Part shown: in pieces, positions 1-10,083 of the stretch
How the letters are laid out: every line of letters begins with the position of its first letter
Numbering within the stretch: position 1 is the stretch's first letter
From: Chondrilla cf. caribensis
Lineage: Eukaryota; Porifera; Demospongiae; Chondrillida; Chondrillidae
NCBI GenBank assembly: GCA_964020155.1
Contig: OZ026570.1
Coordinates: forward strand, 2,072,221-2,102,220
Reading direction: 5' to 3'
DNA: 30,000 nucleotides
Position numbers and translations under genes: made by a program
Notes under the pieces: generated by a model
Database searches by the model: none
What the model was told of the DNA's origin: nothing
What the model saw: the letters and a program-made list of their open reading frames with translations, nothing else

Positions 1-314
1 TAAGGGATTGCCCATAGCTGGAGATGAGGACAAGCCTATGTACCAAAAGTGTTTGAAACAATACTAGCTTCAAATATTGCGTAAATTCTAACCAATATTC
101 CGTTATTGCTAACCGTTAACTGATTACTGGGTAACCGACAAAAACGTTACCTTTTCCATGATCTGTACCGTATAATGTGATAAATGATGAGTTGATTGTA
201 CAATAATCGTGATAATCGTGATATTATTTGCTACAATAATCGTGGATGAATTCCTCTCTTATCGCCCAATGCTATTGTGCACTACAAGGGAAACTACAAA
301 TCTAGGGCTGCAGT

Positions 315-635
315 AGATCTCACAGACTACTGTGAGCACACAGGTTATTGTGGATCACACAGACAGCTGTAGAACACATTCCAAGGTAAATTCGACAGAT
401 TTTTTTGGATTGCAAAATGTAGCTTCAGTTCTCATATAGATCTGTTGTTAAAGATCTCACAGGCTCTTGTGAATGACACAGGCTGTTGAGGATCATAGTA
501 GTGCTAGTACCTGTAGATCACACAGTCTGAAGAAATCTGACAGAATGATGTGAATCATAAAGGCAACTAAAATACCATATGCTAACTTAGATCCCACAAA
601 CTCCTGTGAACCACACAGGCTGTTGTGGATTACAG
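315..635. repeat. Diverged tandem repeat, 137-bp period
   Basis: Three related cores of about 47 bp begin at 315, 452 and 589, exactly 137 bp apart. Each starts AGATCYCACA and carries two degenerate sub-repeats of about 21 bp resembling CACAGGCTGTTGTGGATCA. The sequence between cores is much more diverged. No ORF or transposon terminus is obvious. It may be an old satellite fragment or a cluster of protein-binding sites; the sequence does not distinguish these. Confidence 0.6.
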
Positions 636-1049
636 AAAAAAAAGTACAAGATACTTTTTGAGGTAAATCACAGAGGTAATTTCGTTCCAGGCTGCTGTAC
701 ATAAATTAAGTATAGGTTATACAATGGGAACGGAAGGTTTCATATGAAATTGTACATAGCATTCGTTTGTTTATTCTACCTCTATACTCTATAGGTGATG
801 ATTACTCAATTCAAATGTATGGACAAGTCAGAAAACACGGAATAACAGACCCCGTCGGCAGTTCGGGGTCACTTTACCTTTTTATTCGCTTTTCTTTTCC
901 TGTACTGATTGCGATGATGTATTTCAAATTGCTGTATCGAGCTGTATTCGGATGTTACGATGTAATTTTCGATCGCGTTCGTTATGCGTTCCGATGATCT
1001 TATAACGTGTTCGCCAACACGGCAACGCAGTGGATTTCGATCAATATTC

Positions 1050-1100
1050 TGACGTCATTATGGCGCGAAATTTGAAGTGTCCAGCGGGTATATATATAAG
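1050..1100 (+). promoter_or_regulatory. Possible promoter: CRE palindrome plus TATA box
   Basis: A full CRE palindrome TGACGTCA lies at 1050-1057 and a TATA-like TATATAAG at 1093-1100. The spacing is plausible for a core promoter. No coding exon follows directly, so it could drive a 5' untranslated exon of the beta-helix gene at 2253 or a non-coding transcript. Motif evidence only. Confidence 0.25.
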
Positions 1101-1134
1101 GAGTGGCAAATCTGTGATTCTGCACATTCGCACG

Positions 1135-1152
1135 TTTGTGTGTGTGTGCGCG

Positions 1153-1194
<42 letters not shown>

Positions 1195-1605
1195 CGTGCG
1201 TGCGTGCGTGCGTGTGTGTGTTGGTAGCATAATGTTTTTGTATGTGTGTGTGTTGGTAGCATGTGTGTGTATGTGTGCGTGCCCCGAAACAGTCAGTGCT
1301 GTGTTGGAATTTACTTTTTGTAGTTATTGTAATCACAGTCATTTCACATGTTTGGATGTGTGTATTTGTGACAGTTTACATGTGCGTGTGTGAGTACACA
1401 GATTATAGACATACTACAGTATTGTGATATTGATGTTTGTGTGTGTGCGTGTGTACCAGCATGTACACTTGTGTGAAAATATTAATGCTGTACTGACGAG
1501 GCTCTGAAGGCCAAAACACTACAATGTTAGTGTCTACAGCTACTTGTGTGTATAGTATATTTTTTAGTGGGCTGTGTGTGTGTGTGTGTGTGTGTTCGTC
1601 TGTGT
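1135..1605. repeat. GT-rich microsatellite cluster
   Basis: Uninterrupted or slightly interrupted (GT)n runs occur at about 1135-1228, with a GTGC-rich sub-block at 1186-1212, and at about 1568-1596. Shorter GT tracts lie between them. Cys/Val-rich or His/Thr-rich reading frames across this stretch come from the repeat and are not genes. Confidence 0.9.
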
Positions 1606-1745
1606 TGGTTTTGGGTATGCATGCTATAGCTAATAAGTCAATTTTGGTAATGATAATGATTATTGTGACACAAGTACAGCACAAGATTCATGTATGCATG
1701 TATAATCAGCCAGCTTCAATTGTTTCAATTCACAGAGGTAATTTC

Positions 1746-1781
1746 ATGGTTCCAGCATAGGTGCGGTTTGTATTATCTATG
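1746..1781. mobile_element. 36-bp insertion-like element, copy A
   Basis: The flanks (1731-1745 and 1782-1796) match 669-683 and 684-698, where they are directly joined. The 36 bp between them here therefore look like an insertion relative to that paralogous site. The inserted segment shares its right half, including TTTGTATTATCTATGGT, with 9986-10024. It begins and ends with ATGGTTC-like sequence at the junctions, as a short target duplication would. Confidence 0.45.
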
Positions 1782-2252
1782 GTTCCAGGCTGCTGTGCAC
1801 GAATTAAATTTTAATCTTCCCCAATTAAAATGGCCGCCGCTTGCGATGTCTAGTTACCAGGTACGAATGCCTTATACTTGTTATAATTATCTTCTTGTCA
1901 TTTGGGACTAGGCTTATGACTTATGACACTTTACGGTTTCCAAATATTTTTAGAACTACCGACCGATTACCATTTAATCATTTACCTACAGCCAGTAAAG
2001 AAGCTGAGGTGTTTATTCATAGACAACAGTGACTTTTAGGATCTCGCGATCTGGTTTCAGACGTGGTCGTTCGATCCAATATTTGTTCTTTTGCATTTTA
2101 TGTACTCATGGTACAAGTTATTAAAGTTAATTGTAATTTTTATCTAGCCTGTATATCAAAGATCTTTGTGTTAATTTTTTGATATTATACTCAAGTTAAA
2201 TAGCTTTCATATCACAATATATTGAATACTCTCTTAGGGCTTTATTCTACAA

Positions 2253-4940
2253 ATGATATCAATATGCACTGGCCATGTCTTACTTTTGATGATTGTGTCA
2301 TCTTTTGGGACCATTGGAGGTCATGCACACCTGAAAAGAGCACTGCAAAGTCCTTTCAATGTGGATGTCAGTGTTGACTGTGCCATCAGAGAGCTTGCCT
2401 GGTCTTATGCAAAAAAGCTACAACCTAAAAGAGGGAACTTTAGAAGTGCCTTTGATGCTCTACAGCTGCAAAACTGTAATGTTTCTCTACCAGCCACGAA
2501 GAAGCAGTCTCCATCAGACAAGGGTTGGAGTGAAGCTGCTGCTCTTGCGTTTTATTGTGATTGTGAGAATGGCAATGATGATAATCCTGGAACCATAGAG
2601 AAACCAGTCAAGACTATCATGAAAGCAATTGAATTGACTAGGAAAGCAGTTACGGGTGTTCCAAAAACAGTTCACGTCCGCAAAGGTACCTGTTACGTTG
2701 AAAGTCCAATAGAACTCAGTCCGCTAGACAGCCACTTGACCATCTCTGGATACATGCAGGAGAACGTGGTTATCAGTGGAGGGAAATTGTACGAGTTTAC
2801 TTGGAAAGAATACAAGAAGGATATAGGACCCCTTCACTATGGACTGTGTAGCTGCAGTGAAGATGAATGGGTGTCAAATGGTAGGCATATGAAACTAATT
2901 GCAGATATAGACAAAGTGGAGACTTGCCAGACAATCTGTTTCAAGGACAACACTTGTATTGGTTTCACTTATTACAAGTCTGGTAAGCACACAGGGACAT
3001 GTGTACTTCGTGAAGGAGGATTTGCATCTACTACAAACTCTCCAGACTGTGTCAGCGGAAAGAAATTGAATATCATGTACGCAGATCTATCCAGTCAGAA
3101 TCCCAATGTGTTCACCTCGCTATTCATAAATGGTCGTCGTGCAGTTCGTGCTCGTTATCCGGACGGCAACCCAGAGACAATGGGTCTACATACCAATCCT
3201 ACTGGATATGTCCCCAAAGCAGATTTGTGGTTACCTCCAGCTTCTCATGGAGATGCTACAGAGATACATATTGAATCCCCGACAAGGGTTCGTACCTATT
3301 ATCCAACCTTTGATTTAGCCATTGGAGGACCTGTTGAAGATTTTCATCCCCCAGAATCATATTGGGGATTAAAATCACCGAGAGCAGGGTATATAAAGAA
3401 TGCCCGAACCTACACAATACCCACTGGTCTTCAGTATCCGAGCGATGTACATTTTGTAAATCGTACATGGAAACACCCAGAAACAGGAGTTGTTCATGCA
3501 TTTCATGGTCAGCACTGGGGTAATTGGCAGTTTCAACTTTCTGGTCGTGATATGGAGAAGAGACACCTGACGTTTGCTTATGGTGGGTGGCAGGAAGCTA
3601 GGGGATGTTCCTATGGTGCAGAGTGGTATGTTGAGAACATCATGGAAGAACTAGATTCTCCAAATGAATGGTTTTATGACGACGCTTCAAAAACACTGTA
3701 CTTATATCCCAATGGAAGTTTACCATCAGTAGGTGTGGGTACAGTTCTAGATGAACTGATTGGATTTCGAGGAACATCAGATTTGCCTGTTAGAAATGTG
3801 TCTGTGAGAAACCTTATTTTTGCTCACACAGCTACAACTTTCCTTAAACACTACACAATACGGAGTTCCGGTGACTGGTCCGTATACCGAGGAGGTACTG
3901 TGTTTGTCGAAGGAGTGGACGGATTCAATCTCCAAGGATGTTTGTTTGATGCTGTTGGAGGCAATGGTATTGCACTCAGCGGATATGTCAGAAATGCTGT
4001 CATCAGGGAGAACGAGTTTGTTTGGAGCGGAGACAGTGCTATTGTGTCTGTAGGTGAAACCAACCTGATTGACGGTACACTTGGAATTCAGCCGAGGGGA
4101 ACCAAGATCATTGGTAACCTTGTGCACGAGAACGGTGTATTTGGTAAACAGACATGTGCGTATTATCAAACCCTCAGCTGTCAAACAGAAATCACTGGGA
4201 ACGTATTCTTCAACGGTCCACGAGCCGGTATCAATTTCAATGATGGATTTGGAGGAGGTAATCACATGGAGAATAACTTACTGTTCAACTATGTTCGTGA
4301 GACAAGTGATAACGGTCCCATTAATACCTTTGATAGAAACCCCTATATCACCAAGGTACAGGATGGAATGAATCCTTCATTGTTAATTGCTCAGAGTACC
4401 ATAACTCGCAGTTTTGTTATCAATAACTATCATTCAACATGGCCTCTTGACCATGATGATGGTACCTGTTACTATTTTGACACCTACAACTTCCTGGTTT
4501 ATGGCGGATTCAAGAACTATCTAGGACACAGCAAAGTAGTTGAAAAGAATGTTTACATTTACCCTGATGCAGATCATATTTCAGACAAATTGGGAGTGTA
4601 TGTCTCCTTCCCGTACTGTATTACTAATTTAAACCCTTCTCGTACAGGTGATTTCCAATCTGGTTGGGGTGAAGTGTGGGCCAATAATATATGTGTTGTT
4701 GGCAATCCTAATGTTTATTATTTTGTGGAGTGTGATCCCATTGATCCTGAAGACCTTATCCCATTCACTGCTAACAATAAGTTCTACGCTCCAAATGAAT
4801 ACATCTACATCAGATGTGGAGACAAGAATTTGACTTTAGAAGAATTCCAGAATGTAGGATATGACATAGGATCCACTGTTGAAGGTCCTGTAGATGCTAC
4901 AACTATTATCAAATGGGGAAAAGAGTTGTTTGATTTATAA
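2253..4940 (+). CDS. Secreted right-handed beta-helix protein with PAN/Apple-like insert
   Basis: Intronless 895-aa ORF. Residues 1-24 form a typical signal peptide (hydrophobic LLLMIVSSF core). From about residue 98 a YCDCENGNDDNPGT segment leads into beta-helix-like strands, as in pectate-lyase-fold/DUF1565 proteins. Residues about 198-275 form a Cys-rich insert (C199, C201, C225, C229, C235, C250, C266) resembling a PAN/Apple domain. A linker with FINGRRAVRARYPDG follows. Residues about 510-695 return to beta-helix repeats rich in N-G/G-N turns, with GPINTFDRNPYI near the end. The architecture resembles secreted polysaccharide-active beta-helix enzymes, but I cannot assign a substrate or catalytic residues. 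The AATAAA at 4954 is 14 nt past the stop. A splice-acceptor-like CTCTCTTAG at 2237 suggests an untranslated upstream exon. The gene is real; its function is uncertain. Confidence 0.9.
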   Translation: MISICTGHVLLLMIVSSFGTIGGHAHLKRALQSPFNVDVSVDCAIRELAWSYAKKLQPKRGNFRSAFDALQLQNCNVSLPATKKQSPSDKGWSEAAALAFYCDCENGNDDNPGTIEKPVKTIMKAIELTRKAVTGVPKTVHVRKGTCYVESPIELSPLDSHLTISGYMQENVVISGGKLYEFTWKEYKKDIGPLHYGLCSCSEDEWVSNGRHMKLIADIDKVETCQTICFKDNTCIGFTYYKSGKHTGTCVLREGGFASTTNSPDCVSGKKLNIMYADLSSQNPNVFTSLFINGRRAVRARYPDGNPETMGLHTNPTGYVPKADLWLPPASHGDATEIHIESPTRVRTYYPTFDLAIGGPVEDFHPPESYWGLKSPRAGYIKNARTYTIPTGLQYPSDVHFVNRTWKHPETGVVHAFHGQHWGNWQFQLSGRDMEKRHLTFAYGGWQEARGCSYGAEWYVENIMEELDSPNEWFYDDASKTLYLYPNGSLPSVGVGTVLDELIGFRGTSDLPVRNVSVRNLIFAHTATTFLKHYTIRSSGDWSVYRGGTVFVEGVDGFNLQGCLFDAVGGNGIALSGYVRNAVIRENEFVWSGDSAIVSVGETNLIDGTLGIQPRGTKIIGNLVHENGVFGKQTCAYYQTLSCQTEITGNVFFNGPRAGINFNDGFGGGNHMENNLLFNYVRETSDNGPINTFDRNPYITKVQDGMNPSLLIAQSTITRSFVINNYHSTWPLDHDDGTCYYFDTYNFLVYGGFKNYLGHSKVVEKNVYIYPDADHISDKLGVYVSFPYCITNLNPSRTGDFQSGWGEVWANNICVVGNPNVYYFVECDPIDPEDLIPFTANNKFYAPNEYIYIRCGDKNLTLEEFQNVGYDIGSTVEGPVDATTIIKWGKELFDL

Positions 4941-4953
4941 AGCAATGCAAGAC

Positions 4954-4959
4954 AATAAA
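4954..4959 (+). promoter_or_regulatory. Polyadenylation signal AATAAA (beta-helix gene)
   Basis: Canonical hexamer starting 14 nt after the TAA stop, implying a very short 3' UTR. Confidence 0.7.
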
Positions 4960-5312
4960 CAATAATTATATGTACAGAGAATACTGATTAATTTGCAGCA
5001 ATTCGTTTATCAATCAGTATTTTAACAAGTTTGGTGGATAAACTGGACATTATACTACCACTTACGCACGTACGTATACGTACATGTGCATGCATCACAC
5101 ATGTTGTTTTTATTATTGTGTATGTACGTATAATACGTATATCTTATACAGCATATTATTATGTATTATTGTTTACAGTACATATATTAAGATTGCAATA
5201 GTTAGGTTATTTTAAAAATATTATTAATTATAATCATAATAGGCTATTTCCAAAATTAATGTGTACTTGTGTGCACTTCCATAATTGAACATAGATAAGC
5301 ACTAAAAATAAT

Positions 5313-5509
5313 ACCATATGGATGGAAATTTTGTGAGACAAAACTTTCGTGAATCGCTCAATTTCGCGAATTTCATGAATAAAAGTTTTGCTTTTTCAAT
5401 GCACATCGCATTGATTGTCAGACGATTACGTCATTGGGTGTTCACGAATACCAGTTTCTTTGCGAAATTCGTGAAACTTTTAGTCCACGAAACTTTCCCG
5501 CTATACGGT
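5313..5509. mobile_element. MITE with imperfect terminal inverted repeats
   Basis: The left end ACCATATGGATGGAAATTTT and the right end, read in reverse complement, ACCGTATAGCGGGAAAGTTT are imperfect inverted repeats. Internal inverted copies of AAACTTTCGTGAA and GAATTTCGCGAA-like sequence continue the symmetry. The ends are bounded by TA (…ATA/ACC and GGT/AATA), so a TA or AAT target duplication is possible. The 197-bp length and lack of coding capacity fit a non-autonomous DNA transposon. The small plus-strand ORF through it is spurious. Confidence 0.65.
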
Positions 5510-5619
5510 AATACATACACATCAAATATGTACATGCATATTTTCAATACAATAGCATCAGTCCATGTGTTAAGAATGAATAATGAAATATTAAACAAGC
5601 TACAGGAGTTAGATAAAAC

Positions 5620-5625
5620 TTTATT
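5620..5625 (-). promoter_or_regulatory. Polyadenylation signal overlapping the FIS1 stop codon
   Basis: On the minus strand the last codons read ACC AAA TAA AG, so AATAAA (5625 down to 5620) includes the TAA stop (5623-5621). No other perfect AATAAA was seen close downstream. Confidence 0.6.
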
Positions 5626-8600
5626 TGGTGGCCTTTGCTAGAGCAAAGCCGAAAATAACTGCAGCTGCAGATGCCACAACAGCTGTGCCTCCAACAAGAG
5701 CAATACCAAGGAGTCCATCTACAGCACAGATAGCAAGTCACAAAGTTATGAGGTCTTATTATGTTAGAAATACCTATACCATGTGACATGTAACTACAAA
5801 AGACAAATAACATTGATGGTTCAACATTAATGTAAGTGGTAACCCAGGTGATGCATGTACGTAAATAATCAGTCTATCCACCAAACTCAATAATCAGCCA
5901 TATTCAGTGAAAACAAAATGCATTGGAGTAACAGAAATTCACTACAGTCTAGATTCATTGAAGAATGCTAGCTTCATCAGTGCTGAATAGTGGGCTGAGT
6001 AGTGTTTATCAAACTAATGTATATATATTTATAAGTTCCTTATTCTATGTATTATTATTTAATTACTATAACTATTGTAAAAAATAAATAAAATATATAT
6101 TATATATTATCAACAATACATGTGTGTGTGTGTTCAAATTCAAATTTAGATTGATTTATCAAAGCTAAAATGGGGCCTCCACAATCCAGCACCTCCATAA
6201 TGTGACACTCTCTATAATCTAACCATACATACAGTACTGATTAAATAATCTTTACAAGTATATACATAACACAATAATTTCACTGTAAGTTGTAAATAAG
6301 CATGTCGAATCATATACAGTGGCAAACACTTAATATGCCACAATTGGATTTGAAAAATTTTGGCCTATTATCCGTTTTGGCATATTAACCAAACAGTCAA
6401 CGAACGTCATTGAATAGAATCGATAATTATAAATTAATGAGGATATACATAATAATGGTGATAATAGTAAAGACGAGCACAGCTCCTACTATAACATTAG
6501 CAAACAGTCAATGATTAAAATACTGCAGAAAAGTAGCCTGCACTTGTGACTGTGTAGCACAATAGACAGTGATAAAGTGATAAGTGACAAACTGATAAAG
6601 TGACACAAATGAGGTGTGGCATATAAAGTGTTACCTAACACATGGTAATCAATCAATTGGTGTCAGTGTAACAATGGCGGATGGCGGATATGGCGTTTGG
6701 CGAATTATATGTATAGTAATTACGTACTAATGAATTCGTTCAGGAAAATAGTGGCGTAATAAGCGGTTTGGCATAATAAGCGGTGGCATATTAAGCGTTT
6801 ACCACTGTAGTTGCATATAAATATACGTATAACGTTTACTGTACTGATTTAAGGTACTTTTTGCTTTATTTAAAGGTCACATGCAAGCCCTCACATGGTG
6901 GTGTGAGTACTCAGACAAATAAAGGGATAACAAGGTGATATCTTGAGGGGCTAGTAACATACATGGAATAATGTGGAACAAGGCCTGGAAAGAAATGTTA
7001 TTTTTTGGATTACAGCATTGGATTGTGGGGAAAGGTGAAAATTGGGTGTTTGTCATGTTGTTTTACAGAAATGGCATCCATAGAGTGATTGTCATTTTCT
7101 AGGCATACGTAACTTGCAATTATTGGTGAAATTGAGCTTAATTTTGTGTTGTTTTCGGAGATTATTGATTCCAGCTTGGTTTTAACTGGTATATTTACAA
7201 TAGGTACAACCTTTGATGTGGTCCGTCTTTTTTGGATGGATACCCGTGGCCCACAAGTATCAATCACAAATATCAAATCAACAAGAAGCAAACACAGAAC
7301 TTATGATTGTTCATGGGCACAAAAGCAGATCTAGGGGACCTGCTTAACATGAAACATGTTTACAGGTCTACCTACTAGTATAAAAATGACATACTAGCAA
7401 TTATCTACTATAATTTTTAAAAAAGGAATCCCACATTACCAATGGATTTAAAGATCTGTAAAAACAACTGAATACTGAATCATGGACATCTTGAATAGTG
7501 AACCTGCATTATCAATACACGTTTGGAAAGAGCAATTTTTGTAGGCCTTCCAATGATGTTGGACTCGTAATCATGCTTTTAATCTAGCAGATCGATTGTT
7601 TGAATTTTCATCCTGTTTATAGGTGCTTTTGGTTGCCTTGGTCATTAATACAATTAATACTTCCCAGGCACCGTTCGACATAATACAAGGAAACAATGAA
7701 CAATTCGATCTGATTAGAAATGCACAAGCATCACAAAAACAATGCCCTATTGCTTAGGTTACCTCTGTGTTGCTTTCTATTTATCAGCTGTTCTAATTGC
7801 TTTGCTTGTCGATTTTGAGGCTCAAAATTAAGCATTCTTTCTATGTAGCTCCTAGCCGTGGTATAATCCTGTAATGTACAACAACAACAACAACAACAGA
7901 ATGATGTGGCACAACTTCGAAAAACATCAGATAACAACAACAAAGGAATAATAGCGTACCATTCTAAAAATTTAAGGTGATGATATCCAACAGTACAAGT
8001 GTCATTATAATAATATTTATAATCATAGTTATAGATCTTAAGAAGATAAATCTCTCCATGTTAAGAGAGTACAATCACTTAGTGAGCACAGTACATCAGC
8101 AAAGGACACACATGTGGTATACACCCATAGTAAAACATGTAAACTGCATTGGAATAATCAAATGATTTGGTCAATTATATTTAATGCATACATCAACAAG
8201 TTACAAGAAACAGTGAATCATACTAATGTAAGGCCAGCAATGTGAGCACAAAAGGTATTCACACAATGCACATCCATCTAAGTAATGTGTACATACTGTA
8301 TGTACCTACCTCCAATCTGTATGATCCCAAACCAATATAGAACAAGTAATCCCTCTGATCCTTTCCTTTTTGACATAGCTCTAAGTGAATGAAATGATAG
8401 ATTTACGTACATAAATTTATTTACGCAGGCATGCAACAACTATTATTACCTTTTAACAATGTAATTCCTTTTTTGATATCATTTGAATATGGGCTTTTTA
8501 CCAAATGTAAAGCGTATGCAAATGTCACATCATCTGTAACTTGACCAAGAGACTGCTTAGCTTTATATTCTTTTTCCACAGACTATACAGACACATAAGA

Positions 8601-9716
8601 ATACAGTTTCAGTATTGCAGATCACTGGTAGAAACATGAATTTCACCAATTTAGAGTTACAAATGCAGAATAATGTTGAAAATTTAAAAAAGTGGAAGAA
8701 TACATACAGCAGGAAATTAGCGTATTGAAAAGTCGCCAAATCAAAAGAGATAGGGACAGCGTTAAAACCTTTTGAGGTCATGCACATTGTTGTATCCACA
8801 GCTGGACACTTACTTGATATCGCACACATACGGTCAAAAAGACTGCGATGGACTTGATACCACATGCTTTTTGCCTTTATTATTGCCATCACCCATACAA
8901 CAACAATGGATACACAACAAACCAATTTAAATGTGTACACACATTTGTACATTATGTACACATAAGTACGATTGTATTTACATACACCATTATCACATAC
9001 ATATTTGAATGTAATATGTATGTACACACACACTTCAACGTAGTGGTAGCGTATAAGAGGTGGAATGATACATGAATCCTCTAAAAAGAACAGGAGAGTG
9101 TCTTTGAGGGGTTGGCACATGAAAAAGTGTTGTTGCAGAGACAAACATGGCTAGAATTCCCTTCAACATTGTGTGAAATCCCCTAAGGTAGACTACATAA
9201 CATATTCAGAAGAAGTGGAGTGATGTGGGAGACATTCCTTTAACATTGATGATGTTGACGTTCTAGTGGTGGTTACTATAATATTATAAGTATATCTGAG
9301 TAACTATGTAAGTGACCACCACTAGTATATCACAAACTTGAACCAACAGCTGAGTTTTAAGACCGTGGTATCAAAGACGGATGGTCTATCTATGGTCTAA
9401 ATTAGTCGTTGTATCAAATTCTTTCATAACATACAAATTATCACGTTTCGTATTATACTGGTCCTATTTATAAGCACATATGATACTACAATGGATCACT
9501 AGTACATACAAACAGGGTGAAGGTAACATTAAAACACGTACGAAAATACACATCACACACAGTACATGTATCATATATATAGAGAATTACCAACCATAAT
9601 CCGGTACAAAATACCTCTATAGTCTCCACAGGAACGGTGTCCCCTATAACGGCTTTCTCCACTTCACTCAGGTCCTCATTTCGACTCTTACTTTCCCACG
9701 GCCAAAGGCTCGCCAT
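5621..9716 (-). CDS. FIS1: Mitochondrial fission 1 protein (5 exons)
   Basis: Tail-anchored adaptor of the outer mitochondrial/peroxisomal membrane that promotes fission. Coding exons on the minus strand: 9716-9615, 8582-8450, 8380-8310, 7868-7763, 5718-5621. All have GT/AG ends and compatible phases, totalling 510 nt (169 aa plus stop). Family landmarks align in order with animal FIS1: AVIGDTVPVETIE, then TFAYALHLVKSPYSNDIKKG, QKGKDQRDYLFYIGLGSYRL, LNFEPQNRQAKQLEQLI, and a C-terminal hydrophobic anchor (residues about 140-163) ending with basic AKATK. These cover the TPR-like bundle and tail anchor. The N-terminus is about 17 residues longer than the roughly 152-aa vertebrate protein. Start chosen at the first ATG of exon 1 (AAAATGGCG context). 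Intron 4 (about 2 kb) carries a transposon. The identification is secure; the exact start is slightly less so. Confidence 0.94.
6317..6807. mobile_element. TA-flanked non-autonomous Tc1/mariner/pogo-like element
   Basis: The left terminus CAGTGGCAAACACTTAATAT and the right terminus (reverse complement) CAGTGGTAAACGCTTAATAT form a TIR of about 25 bp that continues into ATGCCAC. Each end is directly flanked by TA (6315-6316, 6808-6809), the expected TA target duplication. The interior has no transposase ORF. It lies in FIS1 intron 4. Confidence 0.85.
7000..7340. other. Intronic stretch with short open frames, unassigned
   Basis: Within FIS1 intron 4 there are a 93-codon minus frame (7291-7010) and a 62-codon plus frame (7334 end). 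Neither shows a recognisable domain. It could be decayed transposon sequence; I do not call a gene. Confidence 0.2.
7877..7899. repeat. (CAA)n microsatellite near FIS1 exon 4 acceptor
   Basis: Plus-strand (ACA)n/(CAA)n lies just upstream, in transcript sense, of the FIS1 exon 4 acceptor. On the transcribed strand it is (TTG)n and partly supplies the pyrimidine-rich tract. Confidence 0.75.
9263..9325. repeat. Short inverted repeat (hairpin)
   Basis: CTAGTGGTGGTTACT at 9263-9277 and AGTGACCACCACTAG at 9311-9325 pair with one mismatch around a 33-bp AT-rich loop. It is in FIS1 intron 1 and may be a tiny MITE. A single arm (TGACCACCACTA) also occurs near 21268. Confidence 0.6.
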
Positions 9717-9839
9717 TTTCGGCAATTAGTGTTCGGCACATCTTGGTCTATCGTGCCAGGCTATAGACTAATGGAATTATTATGGCGTCAGCATAAGAAA
9801 TGGGGCGAGAAGTGAGTCCAGTCCAGGCGACGCGAGACT
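9717..9839. promoter_or_regulatory. Probable bidirectional promoter
   Basis: Only 123 bp separate the FIS1 ATG (minus, 9716) from a divergent plus-strand ATG at 9840 that opens an exon-like frame with a strong donor. The interval is less AT-rich than its surroundings and holds no obvious TATA box, as in many head-to-head housekeeping promoters. Inferred from layout. Confidence 0.4.
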
Positions 9840-9909
9840 ATGAGCGAGATAGCTTGCAAGGAGCTAGCAACTGCAGCAAATAGGCCACTTTTGGGACTCT
9901 CTGATTCAA
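9840..9909 (+). CDS. Possible first coding exon of an unidentified gene
   Basis: ATG at 9840 opens a 23-codon frame (MSEIACKELATAANRPLLGL…) running without a stop into a consensus donor, A/GTGAGT at 9910. It is head-to-head with FIS1. I do not recognise the peptide and could not find the next exon. The downstream 1.5-kb transposon (10064-11552) would lie in its first intron. It could instead be chance, or a 5' exon of the 7TM gene at 12639. Confidence 0.3.
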
Positions 9910-9985
9910 GTGAGTACACAATCTAAAACGAAGGCTTAGTCTGACCTTAGCTATAGACAGTTAGACAGTTCTACGGTTCTACCAT

Positions 9986-10024
9986 ATGGTTCTACCACAG
10001 ATAATGCAGTTTGTATTATCTATG
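9986..10024. mobile_element. 39-bp hairpin insertion-like element, copy B
   Basis: Contains an inverted repeat, TACCACAGATAAT against ATTATCTATGGTA, around a 9-bp loop. Its right half matches 1746-1781. See copy A, which has an empty paralogous site in this window. Confidence 0.4.
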
Positions 10025-10083
10025 GTACTACGTAGTAGTAGTCCGTTGGATACTGTGGGTAACTAGTCTGGCGTAGTCGACCC

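Noticed and set aside
1000..1400. Overlapping frames on both strands around the first GT microsatellite
   Set aside because: Repeat-derived, no domain, no codon pattern.
2040..2090. tRNA-like B-box resemblance (GTTCGATCC) near 2068
   Set aside because: No matching A box, acceptor stem or cloverleaf could be drawn.
3777..4265. 162-codon minus-strand frame inside the beta-helix gene
   Set aside because: Shadow of the strongly supported plus-strand CDS.
5318..5641. 107-codon plus-strand frame
   Set aside because: Starts inside a MITE and ends in FIS1 exon 5 antisense; not a gene.
8563..9144. 193-codon minus-strand frame
   Set aside because: It reads through FIS1 intron 1 into the acceptor of exon 2 in a different frame from FIS1. 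The FIS1 exon itself explains the only recognisable sequence here.
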